Counted from the first letter of the stretch, positions 21,254 to 30,128 are shown. The stretch is DNA of 38,193 bases from an uncultured Verrucomicrobiota bacterium (GCA_937996795.1 CALKUH010000021.1:1-38193); one strand, 5' to 3'. Notes: generated by a model from the letters alone, not told the origin. Made by a program: numbers and translations.

Positions 21254-22165
21254 ATGAGCACACGCGCGATTTTGTTTCCGGGCCAGGGCGCCCAGTTCGT
21301 CGGGATGGGCCGCGACCTGGCGGAATCGATTCCCGCCTGCCGCGAGTTGTTCGACCGGGCGGCGGCGGTGCTGGGCTACGACCTTGCGGACATTTGCTTC
21401 AACGGCCCGATCGAGAAGCTGACGATTTCCGCCCACGCGCAGCCCGCGATTTTTGTGCACAGCGTGGCGGCGTGGACGGCGTGGACGCAGCGCCATCCGG
21501 ACTGGGCGTTCGGGTATGCCGCGGGGCTCAGCTCCGGCGAATGGACCGCGCTCCACCTCGCGGGCGTGGTGGGCTATGAAGACACCCTGAAAATTTTGGA
21601 GGCGCGCGGTCGCTACATGACCGAGGCCTGCCAGGAGCGTCCGGGCGGGATGTTGAGCGTGATTGGCGCGACGGCGGAGCAGTTGCAGAACCTGTGCTCG
21701 GTGACCGGGATCGAGCAGGCGAACCTGAACTCGCCCGAGCAAACCGTGCTCAGCGGTCCGCGCGAAGGCGTGGACAAGGCCGAGGTGCTGGCCAAGGAGA
21801 TCGGCATCCGCAAGGCGATCCGCCTGAATGTCGCGGGCGCGTTCCATTCCACCCTGATGCGTCCCGCGGCCCTGCGCCTGGAGGCGGAGCTGGGTCGCAT
21901 TGAGTTCCGGCCCACCCGTTTCCCCGTCCTCTCGAACGTCACCGGCGCGCCGCACGGAAGCCCGGATGAAATCCGCCGCCTGATGGTGGCGCAGGTCTAC
22001 TCCTCCGTCCGCTGGTACCACGGCATCGAATGGATGAAGGGGCAGGGGGTGGCCGAGTACCTGGAATGCGGCCCCGGCAAAGTGCTTTCCGGGCTGGGCA
22101 AACGTATTGACAAGGGCGCGCGCCACCATAGCATACAGGACCTCTCTGGATTAGAGGGGGCTTGA
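21254..22165 (+). CDS. fabD: Malonyl-CoA:ACP transacylase FabD
   Basis: 303 residues with an AAGGAGAA ribosome site. ILFPGQGAQFVGMGRDL opens the protein. The nucleophile elbow is GLSSGEW (91-97) with Ser93; most bacterial FabD enzymes have GHSLGE here, so the His before the Ser is Leu, as in plant plastid enzymes (GLSLGE). The catalytic His lies in VAGAFHSTLM, and ECGPGKVLSGL closes the fold. It loads malonyl groups from CoA onto acyl carrier protein, supplying FabH and FabF. In order with its pathway neighbours. Confidence 0.95.
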   Translation: MSTRAILFPGQGAQFVGMGRDLAESIPACRELFDRAAAVLGYDLADICFNGPIEKLTISAHAQPAIFVHSVAAWTAWTQRHPDWAFGYAAGLSSGEWTALHLAGVVGYEDTLKILEARGRYMTEACQERPGGMLSVIGATAEQLQNLCSVTGIEQANLNSPEQTVLSGPREGVDKAEVLAKEIGIRKAIRLNVAGAFHSTLMRPAALRLEAELGRIEFRPTRFPVLSNVTGAPHGSPDEIRRLMVAQVYSSVRWYHGIEWMKGQGVAEYLECGPGKVLSGLGKRIDKGARHHSIQDLSGLEGA

Positions 22166-22217
22166 GGCGGGGGATACACAACCACTTGTGGTGAATCACG
22201 CGGACACCAACTCGATT

Positions 22218-22961
22218 ATGGCAACTCTTTCGGGCAAAACGGCAATTGTGACGGGCGCCAGCGGCGGCATTGGCCGCGCGGTCGCCGTGCGCCTTGCGGC
22301 GGACGGCGCGGATGTGGCGTGCTTTGGCCAGAATGTTGAGCGCCTGCAGGAAACGATCGCGGAACTGGCGAAATTTGGCCGCCGTACGAGCGTGCACGCG
22401 GTGGACTCCAAGAATGCCGAGGCGGTGCAGGCGGCGATTTCGGAAGTCGAGCAGGCATGGGGCCGCATCGACATCCTGGTCAACAACGCCGGCATCACCA
22501 AGGACGGCCTGTTGATTCGCATGTCCGCGACGGATTGGGACGAGGTCATGGCGGTCAACCTGCGCAGCACGTTCCTGTTCACCAAAGCCGCCGCGCGGAC
22601 GATGATGAAACAGCGCAGCGGGTCGATCATCAACATTTCCTCCATCATCGGGCTCATAGGCAATCCCGGCCAGGCCAACTACGCGGCTTCCAAGGCCGGG
22701 ATCATTGCGTTCACGAAGAGCGTGGCGAAGGAGCTCTCGTCACGCGGCGTGCGCGCCAACGCCGTCGCCCCGGGGTTCATCAGCACCCGGATGACCGACC
22801 AGTTGAACGACGATTTGCAGAAGAAGATGCTGGAGATGATTCCGCTCGCTCGCTACGGTAAACCCGAAGATGTCGCCGCGGCGGTGTCATTCCTGGCGGG
22901 CGATGATTCGGCGTATATCACCGGCCAGGTGATACAGGTGTGCGGCGGTATGGTAATGTGA
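22218..22961 (+). CDS. fabG: 3-oxoacyl-ACP reductase FabG
   Basis: 247 residues from the ATG at 22218 (MATLSGKTAIVTGASGGIGR). A GTG at 22188 would add ten residues not seen in the family, but neither start has a clear ribosome site. The short-chain dehydrogenase pattern is complete: TGASGGIG (12-19), NNAG (89-92), Ser141/142, and Tyr155-x3-Lys159 in NYAASKAG; the C-terminus is DSAYITGQVIQVCGGMVM. It reduces 3-oxoacyl-ACP with NADPH in the elongation cycle. acpP follows after 23 bases. Confidence 0.96.
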   Translation: MATLSGKTAIVTGASGGIGRAVAVRLAADGADVACFGQNVERLQETIAELAKFGRRTSVHAVDSKNAEAVQAAISEVEQAWGRIDILVNNAGITKDGLLIRMSATDWDEVMAVNLRSTFLFTKAAARTMMKQRSGSIINISSIIGLIGNPGQANYAASKAGIIAFTKSVAKELSSRGVRANAVAPGFISTRMTDQLNDDLQKKMLEMIPLARYGKPEDVAAAVSFLAGDDSAYITGQVIQVCGGMVM

Positions 22962-22984
22962 ACATAGACTGAAGGAGAAAGACC

Positions 22985-23227
22985 ATGGCACTGGAAGAAA
23001 AAGTAAAAGAAATCATCGTCGAGCAGCTGGGCGTCAACGCCGAGCAGGTGACGCCTGAAGCGTCCTTCATCGACGATCTGGGCGCCGATTCCCTCGACAC
23101 CGTCGAGCTGGTGATGGCGTTCGAAGAAGAGTTTGGCGCTGAAATCCCGGATGAAGACGCCGAGAAGCTGACCACGGTCGGCGCGGTGGTCAGTTATCTG
23201 AAGGAAAAGGGATACGGCGAGAAGTAA
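22985..23227 (+). CDS. acpP: Acyl carrier protein
   Basis: 80 residues with a strong GAAGGAGAA ribosome site, as expected for an abundant protein. DDLGADSLDTVELVMAFEEE contains Ser36, the 4'-phosphopantetheine attachment site. The strongly acidic composition and three-helix length are standard. It carries growing acyl chains for all neighbouring fab enzymes. The 80-base gap to fabF holds two GC-rich hairpins that could separate acpP expression from that of fabF. Confidence 0.98.
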   Translation: MALEEKVKEIIVEQLGVNAEQVTPEASFIDDLGADSLDTVELVMAFEEEFGAEIPDEDAEKLTTVGAVVSYLKEKGYGEK

Positions 23228-23229
23228 GC

Positions 23230-23287
23230 CGTCGGGTCCGTTTGCGGACCCCGACGCGGCACCGGCGGGCTTTTGCGAGCCCGGCGG
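23230..23287 (+). other. Two GC-rich stem-loops between acpP and fabF
   Basis: Hairpin 1 pairs CGTCGGGTCCG (23230-23240) with CGGACCCCGACG (23245-23256), one bulge. Hairpin 2 pairs 23262-23271 with 23278-23287 (core GGGCT/AGCCC, one internal mismatch). No T-run follows, so these are not standard terminators; they could stabilise the 3' end of the acpP message or attenuate fabF. Confidence 0.5.
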
Positions 23288-23307
23288 GCGCCGCGGAGGA
23301 TTATTGA

Positions 23308-24552
23308 ATGAGCCGTCGTCGCGTAGCTGTTACGGGTCTGGGTGTGGTGTCGCCGCTGGGCTGCAACCACGATCGCTTTATTGAGCGGTTGCTGGCGGGG
23401 CAGTCGGGTGTGCGGCATGTGCAGGCGTTTGATGTGTCGGCCTACACATCGAAAATTGCCGGCGAGGTGGTCGAATTCGACCCCGAGCAATACATCCCGA
23501 AGAAGGAAGCCCGCCGGATGGACCCGTTCTGCCAGTACGGCATTGCGGCGACCAAGCTGGCGGTGGCGGACGCCGGCATCGACTTCACGAAGGAAGACCC
23601 GACGCGCTGTGGCGCGCTGATGGGCAGTGGCATCGGCGGCCTCCAGATCCTGCAGGAGCAGATGCGCATCCTGGCGGAAAAAGGCCCCTCGCGTTTTTCG
23701 CCGTTCATGATCCCGCAGATGATCACGAACATCCTGGCGGGGTATGTCGCGATCGAATACGGCCTGCAGGGCCCAAACTATTGCATTACGTCGGCCTGCG
23801 CGACGGCGACCCATTGCCTCGGCGAGTCCATGCGCCTCATCCGCGCGGGTGAAGCCGATGTCATGGTGGCGGGCGGCGCGGAAGGATCGATCTGCGAACT
23901 GGGCATCGGCGGGTTCTGCGCCATGCGCGCGTTGAGCACGCGCAACGATGAGCCGACGCGCGCCTCGCGGCCCTTCGACCGCGGCCGCGACGGCTTCGTC
24001 ATCGCCGAAGGCGCGGGCATTCTCGTGCTGGAGGAACTGGAGCGCGCCAAGGCGCGCGGCGCGCGGATCTATTGCGAATTGTCCGGCTACGGGCGCACCT
24101 GCGACGCGTACCACATCACGGCGCCGCACGAGAACGGGGCGGGCGCCGCGCGCGCGATGACGCAGGCGATCTCCGACGCCGGCCTCACGCCGTCGGACAT
24201 CACCTATGTGAATCCGCACGCGACGAGCACGCAGCTCGGCGATTTGTGCGAGATTCAAGCCATCAAGACGGCGCTGGGCGCCGACGCCGCGAAGAAGATC
24301 GCCTTGAGTGCCACGAAATCCATGATCGGCCACGGCCTGGGCGCCGCCGGCGGACTGGAGTCCGTCGCCGTGGCGCGCATGATCGAGAAGGGCGTGGTGC
24401 ATCCGACGATCAACCTCGAAGATCCGGATGAAGGATGCGATCTCGACTTCGTGCCGAACCAGGCGCGTGAATTGAAGATCAAGGCGGCGCTGAAGAACTC
24501 CTTTGGCTTCGGCGGCCACAATGCCTCGCTCTGCTTCACGGCCCTGGGCTGA
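23308..24552 (+). CDS. fabF: Beta-ketoacyl-ACP synthase II FabF
   Basis: 414 residues with a GGAGG ribosome site. The catalytic triad is Cys164 (ITSACATATHC), His304 (VNPHATSTQLGD) and His342 (KSMIGHGLGAAGG). The first His motif usually reads N-A-H-G-T-S-T; here Pro and Ala replace Ala and Gly around His304, a mild variation. The C-terminal NSFGFGGHNASLCF is standard. It extends acyl chains by condensing acyl-ACP with malonyl-ACP. Last gene of the fab cluster; a stem-loop lies directly after the stop. Confidence 0.96.
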   Translation: MSRRRVAVTGLGVVSPLGCNHDRFIERLLAGQSGVRHVQAFDVSAYTSKIAGEVVEFDPEQYIPKKEARRMDPFCQYGIAATKLAVADAGIDFTKEDPTRCGALMGSGIGGLQILQEQMRILAEKGPSRFSPFMIPQMITNILAGYVAIEYGLQGPNYCITSACATATHCLGESMRLIRAGEADVMVAGGAEGSICELGIGGFCAMRALSTRNDEPTRASRPFDRGRDGFVIAEGAGILVLEELERAKARGARIYCELSGYGRTCDAYHITAPHENGAGAARAMTQAISDAGLTPSDITYVNPHATSTQLGDLCEIQAIKTALGADAAKKIALSATKSMIGHGLGAAGGLESVAVARMIEKGVVHPTINLEDPDEGCDLDFVPNQARELKIKAALKNSFGFGGHNASLCFTALG

Positions 24553-24558
24553 TCCGGG

Positions 24559-24579
24559 CCGCTGCAACGCGAGCAGCGG
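24559..24579 (+). terminator. Stem-loop after fabF
   Basis: CCGCTGC (24559-24565) pairs perfectly with GCAGCGG (24573-24579) around a seven-base loop, seven bases after the fabF stop. There is no T-run, so termination is possible but not assured. Confidence 0.4.
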
Positions 24580-24620
24580 GTGCGTACGATGCACACAACC
24601 TATTGCCGCGAGACCCGTTG

Positions 24621-25700
24621 ATGACGGAGTCTGAATTCCAGGCGCTTGCGCCCCGGCTGGCGGACCTGCGTGCGGCCCTGCCGGAACGCAGGCGCATCCT
24701 GATCATCCCGCATGACTTTCCCGATCCGGATGCGTTGTCCGCGGCCGCCGCCTTCCATCTGCTGCTGGACAAGCACTTCGGGCTCCAGAGCCAGATCGCG
24801 TTCAGCGGCGAAGTGTCGCGGGCGGAGAACAAGGAGTTGCTTCGCCAGATGCGCTGCCGCTGGCACAAGCTCGGCGATCTGCGCCTGCGCCGCCAGGCGG
24901 ACCACGACTGTGTGCTGGTCGATACGTCGCCCGGCTCGCGCAACGTGACGCTGCCGCCAGGGTGCCGCGTGCGCGCGGTCTTCGACCACCATGAACTCAA
25001 GACGGCCCCGGCGCCTGGCGCCTTTTTCTTCGACATCCGCCACGAAGTGGGCGCGACCACGACCATTGCGCACCAATACCTGCAGGCCGCCGCCCTGGAG
25101 CCGCCCCGCTGGCTGGCCTCGTTGATGGCGTATGCGATCGTTTCGGAAACGCAGGATCTTTCCCGCGAGGCCTCGGCGCCCGACCTGCGTTCCTATCTCG
25201 AACTCGTGGCCCACGCTGATTTGCGCCTGATCGGACGCATCCGGCACGCCCCGCTGCATCGCAAGTATTTCGTCCACCTGCAGGAGGCGCTCGCCCGCGC
25301 GCGGCTCTACCGGGACACCGCGTGGACCCATTTGAGCGGTGTCGAGCAGCCGGAGATCGTGGCGGAGGTCGCGGATCTCCTGTTGCGCATGGACGGGGTG
25401 CGCTGGTCCTTTTGCACGGCCGAACTGCCGGGCCGCCTGTTTGTCTCCTTGCGCAGCAGCCGTCGCGGCGCGCGCTGCAGCCGGATCCTCCGGGCCGCCG
25501 TGGGGCGGCAGGGCGCGGCGGGCGGCCACGACCAGATGGCGGCGGGCTATATTCCCACCGGCGCCGAGGACGGGGTGGCGCTCGATGAGCGGCGCTCGGT
25601 CCTCGTCCGCCAGTTGCTCAAGCGCATGGTCCGCCGGACCCGCGACGGCGCGCCCGCGGCGGAGCTGGCCGCCCGGCATCTGGTGGAGGCGGAGGGGTAG
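24621..25700 (+). CDS. DHH-family phosphoesterase, NrnA-like
   Basis: 359 residues from the ATG at 24621 (MTESEFQALAPRLADLRAAL); a TTG at 24603 is the alternative. The N-terminal DHH domain has IIPHDFPDPDALSAA (28-42) with metal-binding His31, Asp35 and Asp37, then LVDTSP with Asp101, and VFDHHE with the DHH triplet at 122-124. The C-terminal DHHA1-like part includes GRLFVSLRSS and a Gly-rich GGHDQMAAGYIP. The family cleaves nanoRNA, pAp or cyclic dinucleotides. Usual length is about 310-330, so this is slightly long. It lies between fab and mre clusters without evident link to either; exact substrate unknown. Confidence 0.82.
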   Translation: MTESEFQALAPRLADLRAALPERRRILIIPHDFPDPDALSAAAAFHLLLDKHFGLQSQIAFSGEVSRAENKELLRQMRCRWHKLGDLRLRRQADHDCVLVDTSPGSRNVTLPPGCRVRAVFDHHELKTAPAPGAFFFDIRHEVGATTTIAHQYLQAAALEPPRWLASLMAYAIVSETQDLSREASAPDLRSYLELVAHADLRLIGRIRHAPLHRKYFVHLQEALARARLYRDTAWTHLSGVEQPEIVAEVADLLLRMDGVRWSFCTAELPGRLFVSLRSSRRGARCSRILRAAVGRQGAAGGHDQMAAGYIPTGAEDGVALDERRSVLVRQLLKRMVRRTRDGAPAAELAARHLVEAEG

Positions 25701-25807
25701 GGTGCTGCAAGCCCGGGCGGCGGATGGTTCGCTTTCCCTCTTGACGCATGCAACCCGCGTGGCCCAAACTCTTTCAAATTAATTCGTCTCGTTAAGAGTC
25801 GCTCTTC

Positions 25808-26842
25808 ATGCTCAACAGTCTTCTCGGTTTATTTTCCAACGACATCGGCATCGATTTAGGCACGGCCAACACCCTGGTTTACGTGAAGGACCGCGGCATT
25901 GTGCTGCGCGAGCCTTCGGTGGTCGCCATCCAGGCGGGCACCAGCCGGGTGCTGGCGGTGGGTGAAGAAGCAAAGCGGATGCTGGGCCGAACGCCCGGCA
26001 GCATCGTGGCCATCCGTCCCCTCAAGGCCGGCGTCATCGCCGACTTCGAGATCACGGAAGCCATGCTGCGGTATTTCATCCGCAAGGTTCACAATCGCCG
26101 CAAACTGGTCCGGCCGCGTGTCATCGTGGCCGTGCCGAGCGGCATTACGGAGGTGGAAAAACGCGCCGTCAAGGACTCTGCAGTCCATGCCGGCGCGCGT
26201 GAGGTTTTCCTTATCGAAGAGCCGATGGCCGCTGCGATCGGCGTGGGCCTGCCCGTGCAGGACCCCGCCGGCAACATGATTGTCGACATCGGGGGTGGCA
26301 CCACGGAGGTGGCGCTGATCTCCCTCGCCGGCATCGTGTTCAGTCGCTCCGTGCGGGTCGGTGGCGATGAGATGGACGAGGCGATTGTCCAGTACCTGAA
26401 GCGGGTTTACAACCTGCTGATCGGCGAACGCACGGCGGAAGAGATCAAGATTTCCCTGGGCTCGGCCTACCCCCTCGAGGAAGAAATGTCGATGGAGGTG
26501 AAGGGTCGTGACCTGGTGGCCGGCCTGCCCAAGACGCTCACGTTGACTTCCGAGGAGGTCCGTGAGGCGTTGCAGGAGCCGGTGTCCGCCATTGTGGAGG
26601 CTGTGCGCATCACGTTGGAACGGTGCCCGCCGGAATTGTCGGCGGACCTCGTGGATCGCGGCATGATTCTCGCCGGCGGCGGTTCGCTGCTTCGGGGATT
26701 GGACAAATTGATTGCGGAACAGACCGGGTTGCCCGTGCATGTGGCGGATGACCCCTTGAGCGCAGTGGCGGAAGGCACCGGCATCGTGTTGAGCGAACTC
26801 AACTTCCTGCGCAAGGTTTCGCGTTCCGACAAGGTGTACTAA
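25808..26842 (+). CDS. mreB: Rod-shape-determining actin homologue MreB
   Basis: 344 residues. FSNDIGIDLGTANTLVYVKD (14-33) is the phosphate-1 loop, and VDIGGGTTEVALISL and GMILAGGGSLLRGLD are the other nucleotide-binding motifs. It forms membrane-associated filaments that guide lateral wall synthesis by the PBP2-RodA complex encoded downstream. There is no Shine-Dalgarno-like sequence; instead a small hairpin, AAGAG-TCG-CTCTT (25794-25806), ends one base before the ATG and may limit initiation. A TTGACG at 25741 is a possible -35 element, but no good -10 follows. The gene is separated from mreC by a hairpin-rich gap. Confidence 0.97.
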   Translation: MLNSLLGLFSNDIGIDLGTANTLVYVKDRGIVLREPSVVAIQAGTSRVLAVGEEAKRMLGRTPGSIVAIRPLKAGVIADFEITEAMLRYFIRKVHNRRKLVRPRVIVAVPSGITEVEKRAVKDSAVHAGAREVFLIEEPMAAAIGVGLPVQDPAGNMIVDIGGGTTEVALISLAGIVFSRSVRVGGDEMDEAIVQYLKRVYNLLIGERTAEEIKISLGSAYPLEEEMSMEVKGRDLVAGLPKTLTLTSEEVREALQEPVSAIVEAVRITLERCPPELSADLVDRGMILAGGGSLLRGLDKLIAEQTGLPVHVADDPLSAVAEGTGIVLSELNFLRKVSRSDKVY

Positions 26843-26927
26843 CGCGCGCATCGCGCGGGTGGTGCACAGCCTCGTCCCCGCATCGCACGGGGACATCACA
26901 AAGGTTCCGGTCATGCAACCGACCTTT
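26843..26927 (+). promoter_or_regulatory. Three stem-loops between mreB and mreC
   Basis: CGCGCG/CGCGCG (26843-26857) directly after the mreB stop; GTCCCCG/CGGGGAC (26874-26894, loop of seven); and a bulged stem AAAGG..CGGT/ACCG..CCTTT (26900-26927) followed by TTCC. The last resembles a weak intrinsic terminator. The set could act as an attenuator giving more MreB than MreC/MreD. Confidence 0.5.
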
Positions 26928-26953
26928 TCCAACGCAAGCACCCCGAGGGGGCC

Positions 26954-27808
26954 GTGAGGGAGCGCCGTTTCACCATCTGGGTGTTGCTGGTCCTGCTCCT
27001 GCTGGTCCTGCTCAACCTGCCCGCGGGCCGCAGCCTCGCCATCAAGAACGCCGTGCGCTCCGCGCTCGCGCCGTTGCAGGAATCGGCGAGCGGCGGCCTC
27101 GCACGCCTGCGGGAGGGCTGGGCGACCGTCCGGGGACTGGGCGGCATGGCGGTCGAGCACCAGCGCATGGCGGTCGAGGTGGCGCGCCTGCAATCGGAAG
27201 TGCGCGACTTGAAATCGCTTGAACGGGAGAACGAACAGTTGCGCGCCGTGCTCGGCTTCGCGAGCCGCGCGGAACGCGACCTGATCCCCGCGGAAGTCAT
27301 CGCGCGCGGGCGCGACGGCTGGTGGCAGACCCTGCGCATCAACAAAGGGGGCGCCCACGGCGTGGCGGTGAACCAGGCGGTGATCTCCGTGGACGGCCTT
27401 GTCGGCAAGGTGATTTCGGTGTCGGCGCAGACGGCGGATGTCCTGCTGGTGTCCGATCCCACCTGCCAGGTGTCCGCCCAGATCCTGCGCTCCGGCGCGT
27501 TCGGCGTGGTGGCCGGACGCGGACCGCAGTGGGACGGCACCGTCATCTGTCGTATGGACTTCATCAACAAAAACATCCCGGTGCAGCCGGGCGACGAGGT
27601 GATCACCTCGGGCTTGGGCGGCATTTTCCCGCGCGGCCTGCTCATCGGCTACGTGGATCGCGTGACCACGGACCGGTCCGGCCTGTACCAGTCCGCGGAC
27701 GTGATTTCCAAGGCCGATCTCGGCACGTTGCAGTATGTGTTCGCGCTCCGCACGGCCACCCCGGGCGCCGCCTATACGCGCAGCGGCGATGCGGAGGCCC
27801 TGCCATGA
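26954..27808 (+). CDS. mreC: Rod-shape-determining protein MreC
   Basis: 284 residues with a GTG start after GAGGGGG. An N-terminal membrane helix (about 7-24, IWVLLVLLLLVLLNLPAG) is followed by a coiled coil (about 65-98, VARLQSEVRDLKSLERENEQ) and the periplasmic double beta-barrel region (GRDGWWQTLRINKGGAHGV, DGLVGKVISVS, DEVITSGLGGIFPRGLLIGYV). MreC links MreB to PBP2 in the periplasm and helps activate wall synthesis. Its stop overlaps the mreD start as ATGA. Confidence 0.95.
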   Translation: MRERRFTIWVLLVLLLLVLLNLPAGRSLAIKNAVRSALAPLQESASGGLARLREGWATVRGLGGMAVEHQRMAVEVARLQSEVRDLKSLERENEQLRAVLGFASRAERDLIPAEVIARGRDGWWQTLRINKGGAHGVAVNQAVISVDGLVGKVISVSAQTADVLLVSDPTCQVSAQILRSGAFGVVAGRGPQWDGTVICRMDFINKNIPVQPGDEVITSGLGGIFPRGLLIGYVDRVTTDRSGLYQSADVISKADLGTLQYVFALRTATPGAAYTRSGDAEALP

Positions 27809-28311
27809 ACCAGCTCGCGCTGATTTTTGCGCTGATGGTGGGCGCGGTCATCCAGGCGCTCGTCCCCACGACCGGCTGGACCGGCTGGGCGCCCGCGCCC
27901 GTGCTGGGCGCCGTCGTCGTGCACTACGCGCTGGTGCGTCCGCGCGGCCTCGTGCTGGAGGTGGCGCTGCTGGCCGGGTTGATCGAGGACGGGTTGAGCC
28001 AGGTTCCGCTCGGCACCTCGAGTTTCGGCTATGCCGTTGCCGGGCTTGTCATCGAGCATTTCCGCGACGACGTCGTGGTGCGGCAGTGGACCACGCATGT
28101 CGTGTTCGGCGCGCTGGTGAACGCCGCGGTGACGTTCTTCGCCATGCTGATGTTGCTGAAGGACGGCCTGATTGAGCCGCCGTTCCTCCACCTGATTCTG
28201 CGGCTGGCGGGCGCGCTGCTCCTGGGCGCCGTGGTGACGCCGCTTGTCTTCGCGGCGCTGGAGCATATGGACCGCACCCTCGGCCACGTTGACGCGGAGG
28301 CCGGCGCGTGA
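27805..28311 (+). CDS. mreD: Rod-shape-determining protein MreD
   Basis: 168 residues from the ATG at 27805, overlapping the mreC stop; longer frames extend into mreC and are rejected. Five or so hydrophobic segments cover the protein (LALIFALMVGAVIQALV, PVLGAVVVHYALV, VALLAGLIEDGLSQVPLGTS, VVFGALVNAAVTFFAMLML, LAGALLLGAVVTPLVFAAL). The family is poorly conserved, so identification rests on length, topology and position between mreC and the PBP2 gene. It is an inner-membrane component of the elongasome. GTGA overlap with mrdA. Confidence 0.85.
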   Translation: MNQLALIFALMVGAVIQALVPTTGWTGWAPAPVLGAVVVHYALVRPRGLVLEVALLAGLIEDGLSQVPLGTSSFGYAVAGLVIEHFRDDVVVRQWTTHVVFGALVNAAVTFFAMLMLLKDGLIEPPFLHLILRLAGALLLGAVVTPLVFAALEHMDRTLGHVDAEAGA

Positions 28312-30128
28312 AGCGCAACCGCCCATTCGATGACGAATTCCTGCGCGTGCGCGTCGTGCTCGCGGTGATGATGCTTTTCTTCCTCGTGCTCGGCGGCCGC
28401 CTCTGGCATGTGCAGGTCACGCGCGGCCCCAGTTTCGAGCAGGACCAGCTCAAGCAGAGCCTGCGGCGCGTGCGCCTGCCCGGCGTGCGGGGACGCCTGT
28501 TTGACCGGCACGGCGAGATCGTCGCGGACAACCGTCCGAGCTACACCGTCTCGATCTATCTGGAGGAGCTGCGTCAGCCGGGCAAATGGGAGAAGACCAT
28601 CAACCGCGTCGAGGCGCTGGTCCAGGAACTGGAGGGCGTCCTGGGTGTTCCGGCTTCGCTCTCGCGGGAGGAAATCCGCACGCACATCCACCGCCGCCTG
28701 CCGCTGCCGCTGGTCGCCTGGCGCGACCTCGGCCCGGAAGCCGTGGCGCGTTTCGCGGAACAGGCGGGCCGCAAACCCGGCGTGGAGATCCAGGCCGAAA
28801 GCGTCCGGGTCTATCCCTTCAAACGGGCCGCCGCCCATGCGCTGGGCTATGTGGGGCGGGCGGACATCGAGCAGAACGAAGAGGAGCCCTATCATTATTA
28901 CCTGCCCGAAGTCGCGGGGCGCAGCGGATTGGAGAAGGTGCTCGACCCGTATCTGCGCGGCGAGGAAGGGGGGCGCCTGCTGCGTGTCGATGCGACGGGC
29001 TATCGCCGCTATGACTTCAAGCAGCGCGAGCCGCAGCCGGGCCGGGATGTGATGCTCACCATGGACATGCGCATCCAGCAGATAGCGGAACGCGTGCTGG
29101 GCGAGGACGCGGGATCCGTCGTCGTGCTCGATCCCCGGAACGGCGACGTGCTCGCGCTCGCCAGCAATCCCGGGTTTGATCCCAATGAATTCGTTCCCTC
29201 CATCCCGGCCCGCCTGTGGGAAACGTTGAACACCGATGAACGCGCGCCGATGTTGAACCGCGCCGTGGCGGGCGGCTATGCGCCGGGCAGCACGTTCAAG
29301 ACCGTCACCGCGCTCGCCGGGCTCGAAAGCGGACGATGCGATCCGAATGAACATCACAACTGCCCGGGCTATTTTCAACTGGGCCGCGCCACGTTCCGGT
29401 GCTGGTATCACGCCGGCCACGGGTCCATCCCGCTCCGCCGCGCGATCGAGCAGTCCTGCAACATCTACTTCTTTCACATGGGCCTGGAGATCGGCCAGCC
29501 GCGCCTGCATGAGATGGCGACGCGGATGGGGCTGGGCGCAAAGACGGGCATCGATCTCGATTTTGAAATCGCGGGCCTCGTGCCGGACGACCGATGGAAA
29601 CGCCGCACCCAGAACGATGCCTGGCGCGATGGCGACACCTGCAACGTGTCGATCGGGCAGGGGGCGCTCGTGGTCACGCCCCTGCAGATGGCCTCGCTCA
29701 CCAGCGTCATCGCGAATGGCGGGAAACTGTACCGCCCCCGCCTCGTCCGCGGCGTTCGTGAATTCGGCGATGGTCCCTTTTCGCAACAACCGCCCGAAGT
29801 GGTGCGCGACATGAACTGGGATCCCGCCCACATCCAGCTGGTTCGTGAAGGCATGCGCGACGTCGTCAATGGCACGCGCGGCACGGCCCGGCGCGTGGCG
29901 CTGCCCGGCATCAGCATCGCGGGCAAGACCGGCACGGCCGAATTCGGACGGAAGGATGAACGGAAACGCCATGCGTGGATGATCGCCTTCGCCCCGTTTG
30001 ATGCGCCCCGCTATGCCGTCGCCCTGCTGGTCGACGAAGGCATTTCAGGCGGCGAGACGGCTGCCCCGCGCATGCGGGAACTGATGCGCGGGATTTTTGA
30101 GGCCGACGACTCGGAGGCGCGCGGATGA
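28308..30128 (+). CDS. mrdA: Penicillin-binding protein 2 (elongation transpeptidase)
   Basis: 606 residues with a GTG start overlapping the mreD stop. Membrane anchor at about 14-32; dimerisation domain with RLPGVRGRLFDRHGEIVADN (56-75) and VRVYPFKRAAAHALGYVGRA. The transpeptidase domain has Ser328-Thr-Phe-Lys331 (GSTFK), Ser383-Cys-Asn385 and Lys540-Thr-Gly (GKTGTAEF). Two Cys residues (352, 365) in CPGYFQLGRATFRC are seen in some PBP2 proteins and could bind zinc. It cross-links new peptidoglycan during side-wall growth, with RodA downstream as glycosyltransferase. ATGA overlap with rodA. Confidence 0.96.
   Translation: MKRNRPFDDEFLRVRVVLAVMMLFFLVLGGRLWHVQVTRGPSFEQDQLKQSLRRVRLPGVRGRLFDRHGEIVADNRPSYTVSIYLEELRQPGKWEKTINRVEALVQELEGVLGVPASLSREEIRTHIHRRLPLPLVAWRDLGPEAVARFAEQAGRKPGVEIQAESVRVYPFKRAAAHALGYVGRADIEQNEEEPYHYYLPEVAGRSGLEKVLDPYLRGEEGGRLLRVDATGYRRYDFKQREPQPGRDVMLTMDMRIQQIAERVLGEDAGSVVVLDPRNGDVLALASNPGFDPNEFVPSIPARLWETLNTDERAPMLNRAVAGGYAPGSTFKTVTALAGLESGRCDPNEHHNCPGYFQLGRATFRCWYHAGHGSIPLRRAIEQSCNIYFFHMGLEIGQPRLHEMATRMGLGAKTGIDLDFEIAGLVPDDRWKRRTQNDAWRDGDTCNVSIGQGALVVTPLQMASLTSVIANGGKLYRPRLVRGVREFGDGPFSQQPPEVVRDMNWDPAHIQLVREGMRDVVNGTRGTARRVALPGISIAGKTGTAEFGRKDERKRHAWMIAFAPFDAPRYAVALLVDEGISGGETAAPRMRELMRGIFEADDSEARG

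Noticed and set aside
25856..27358. 500-codon minus-strand frame opposite mreB/mreC
   Set aside because: Antisense shadow of MreB; no coherent domain in the translation.
28029..29972. Long minus-strand open frame (647 codons) opposite mreD and mrdA
   Set aside because: Antisense shadow; the plus strand encodes MreD and PBP2 with all catalytic motifs.
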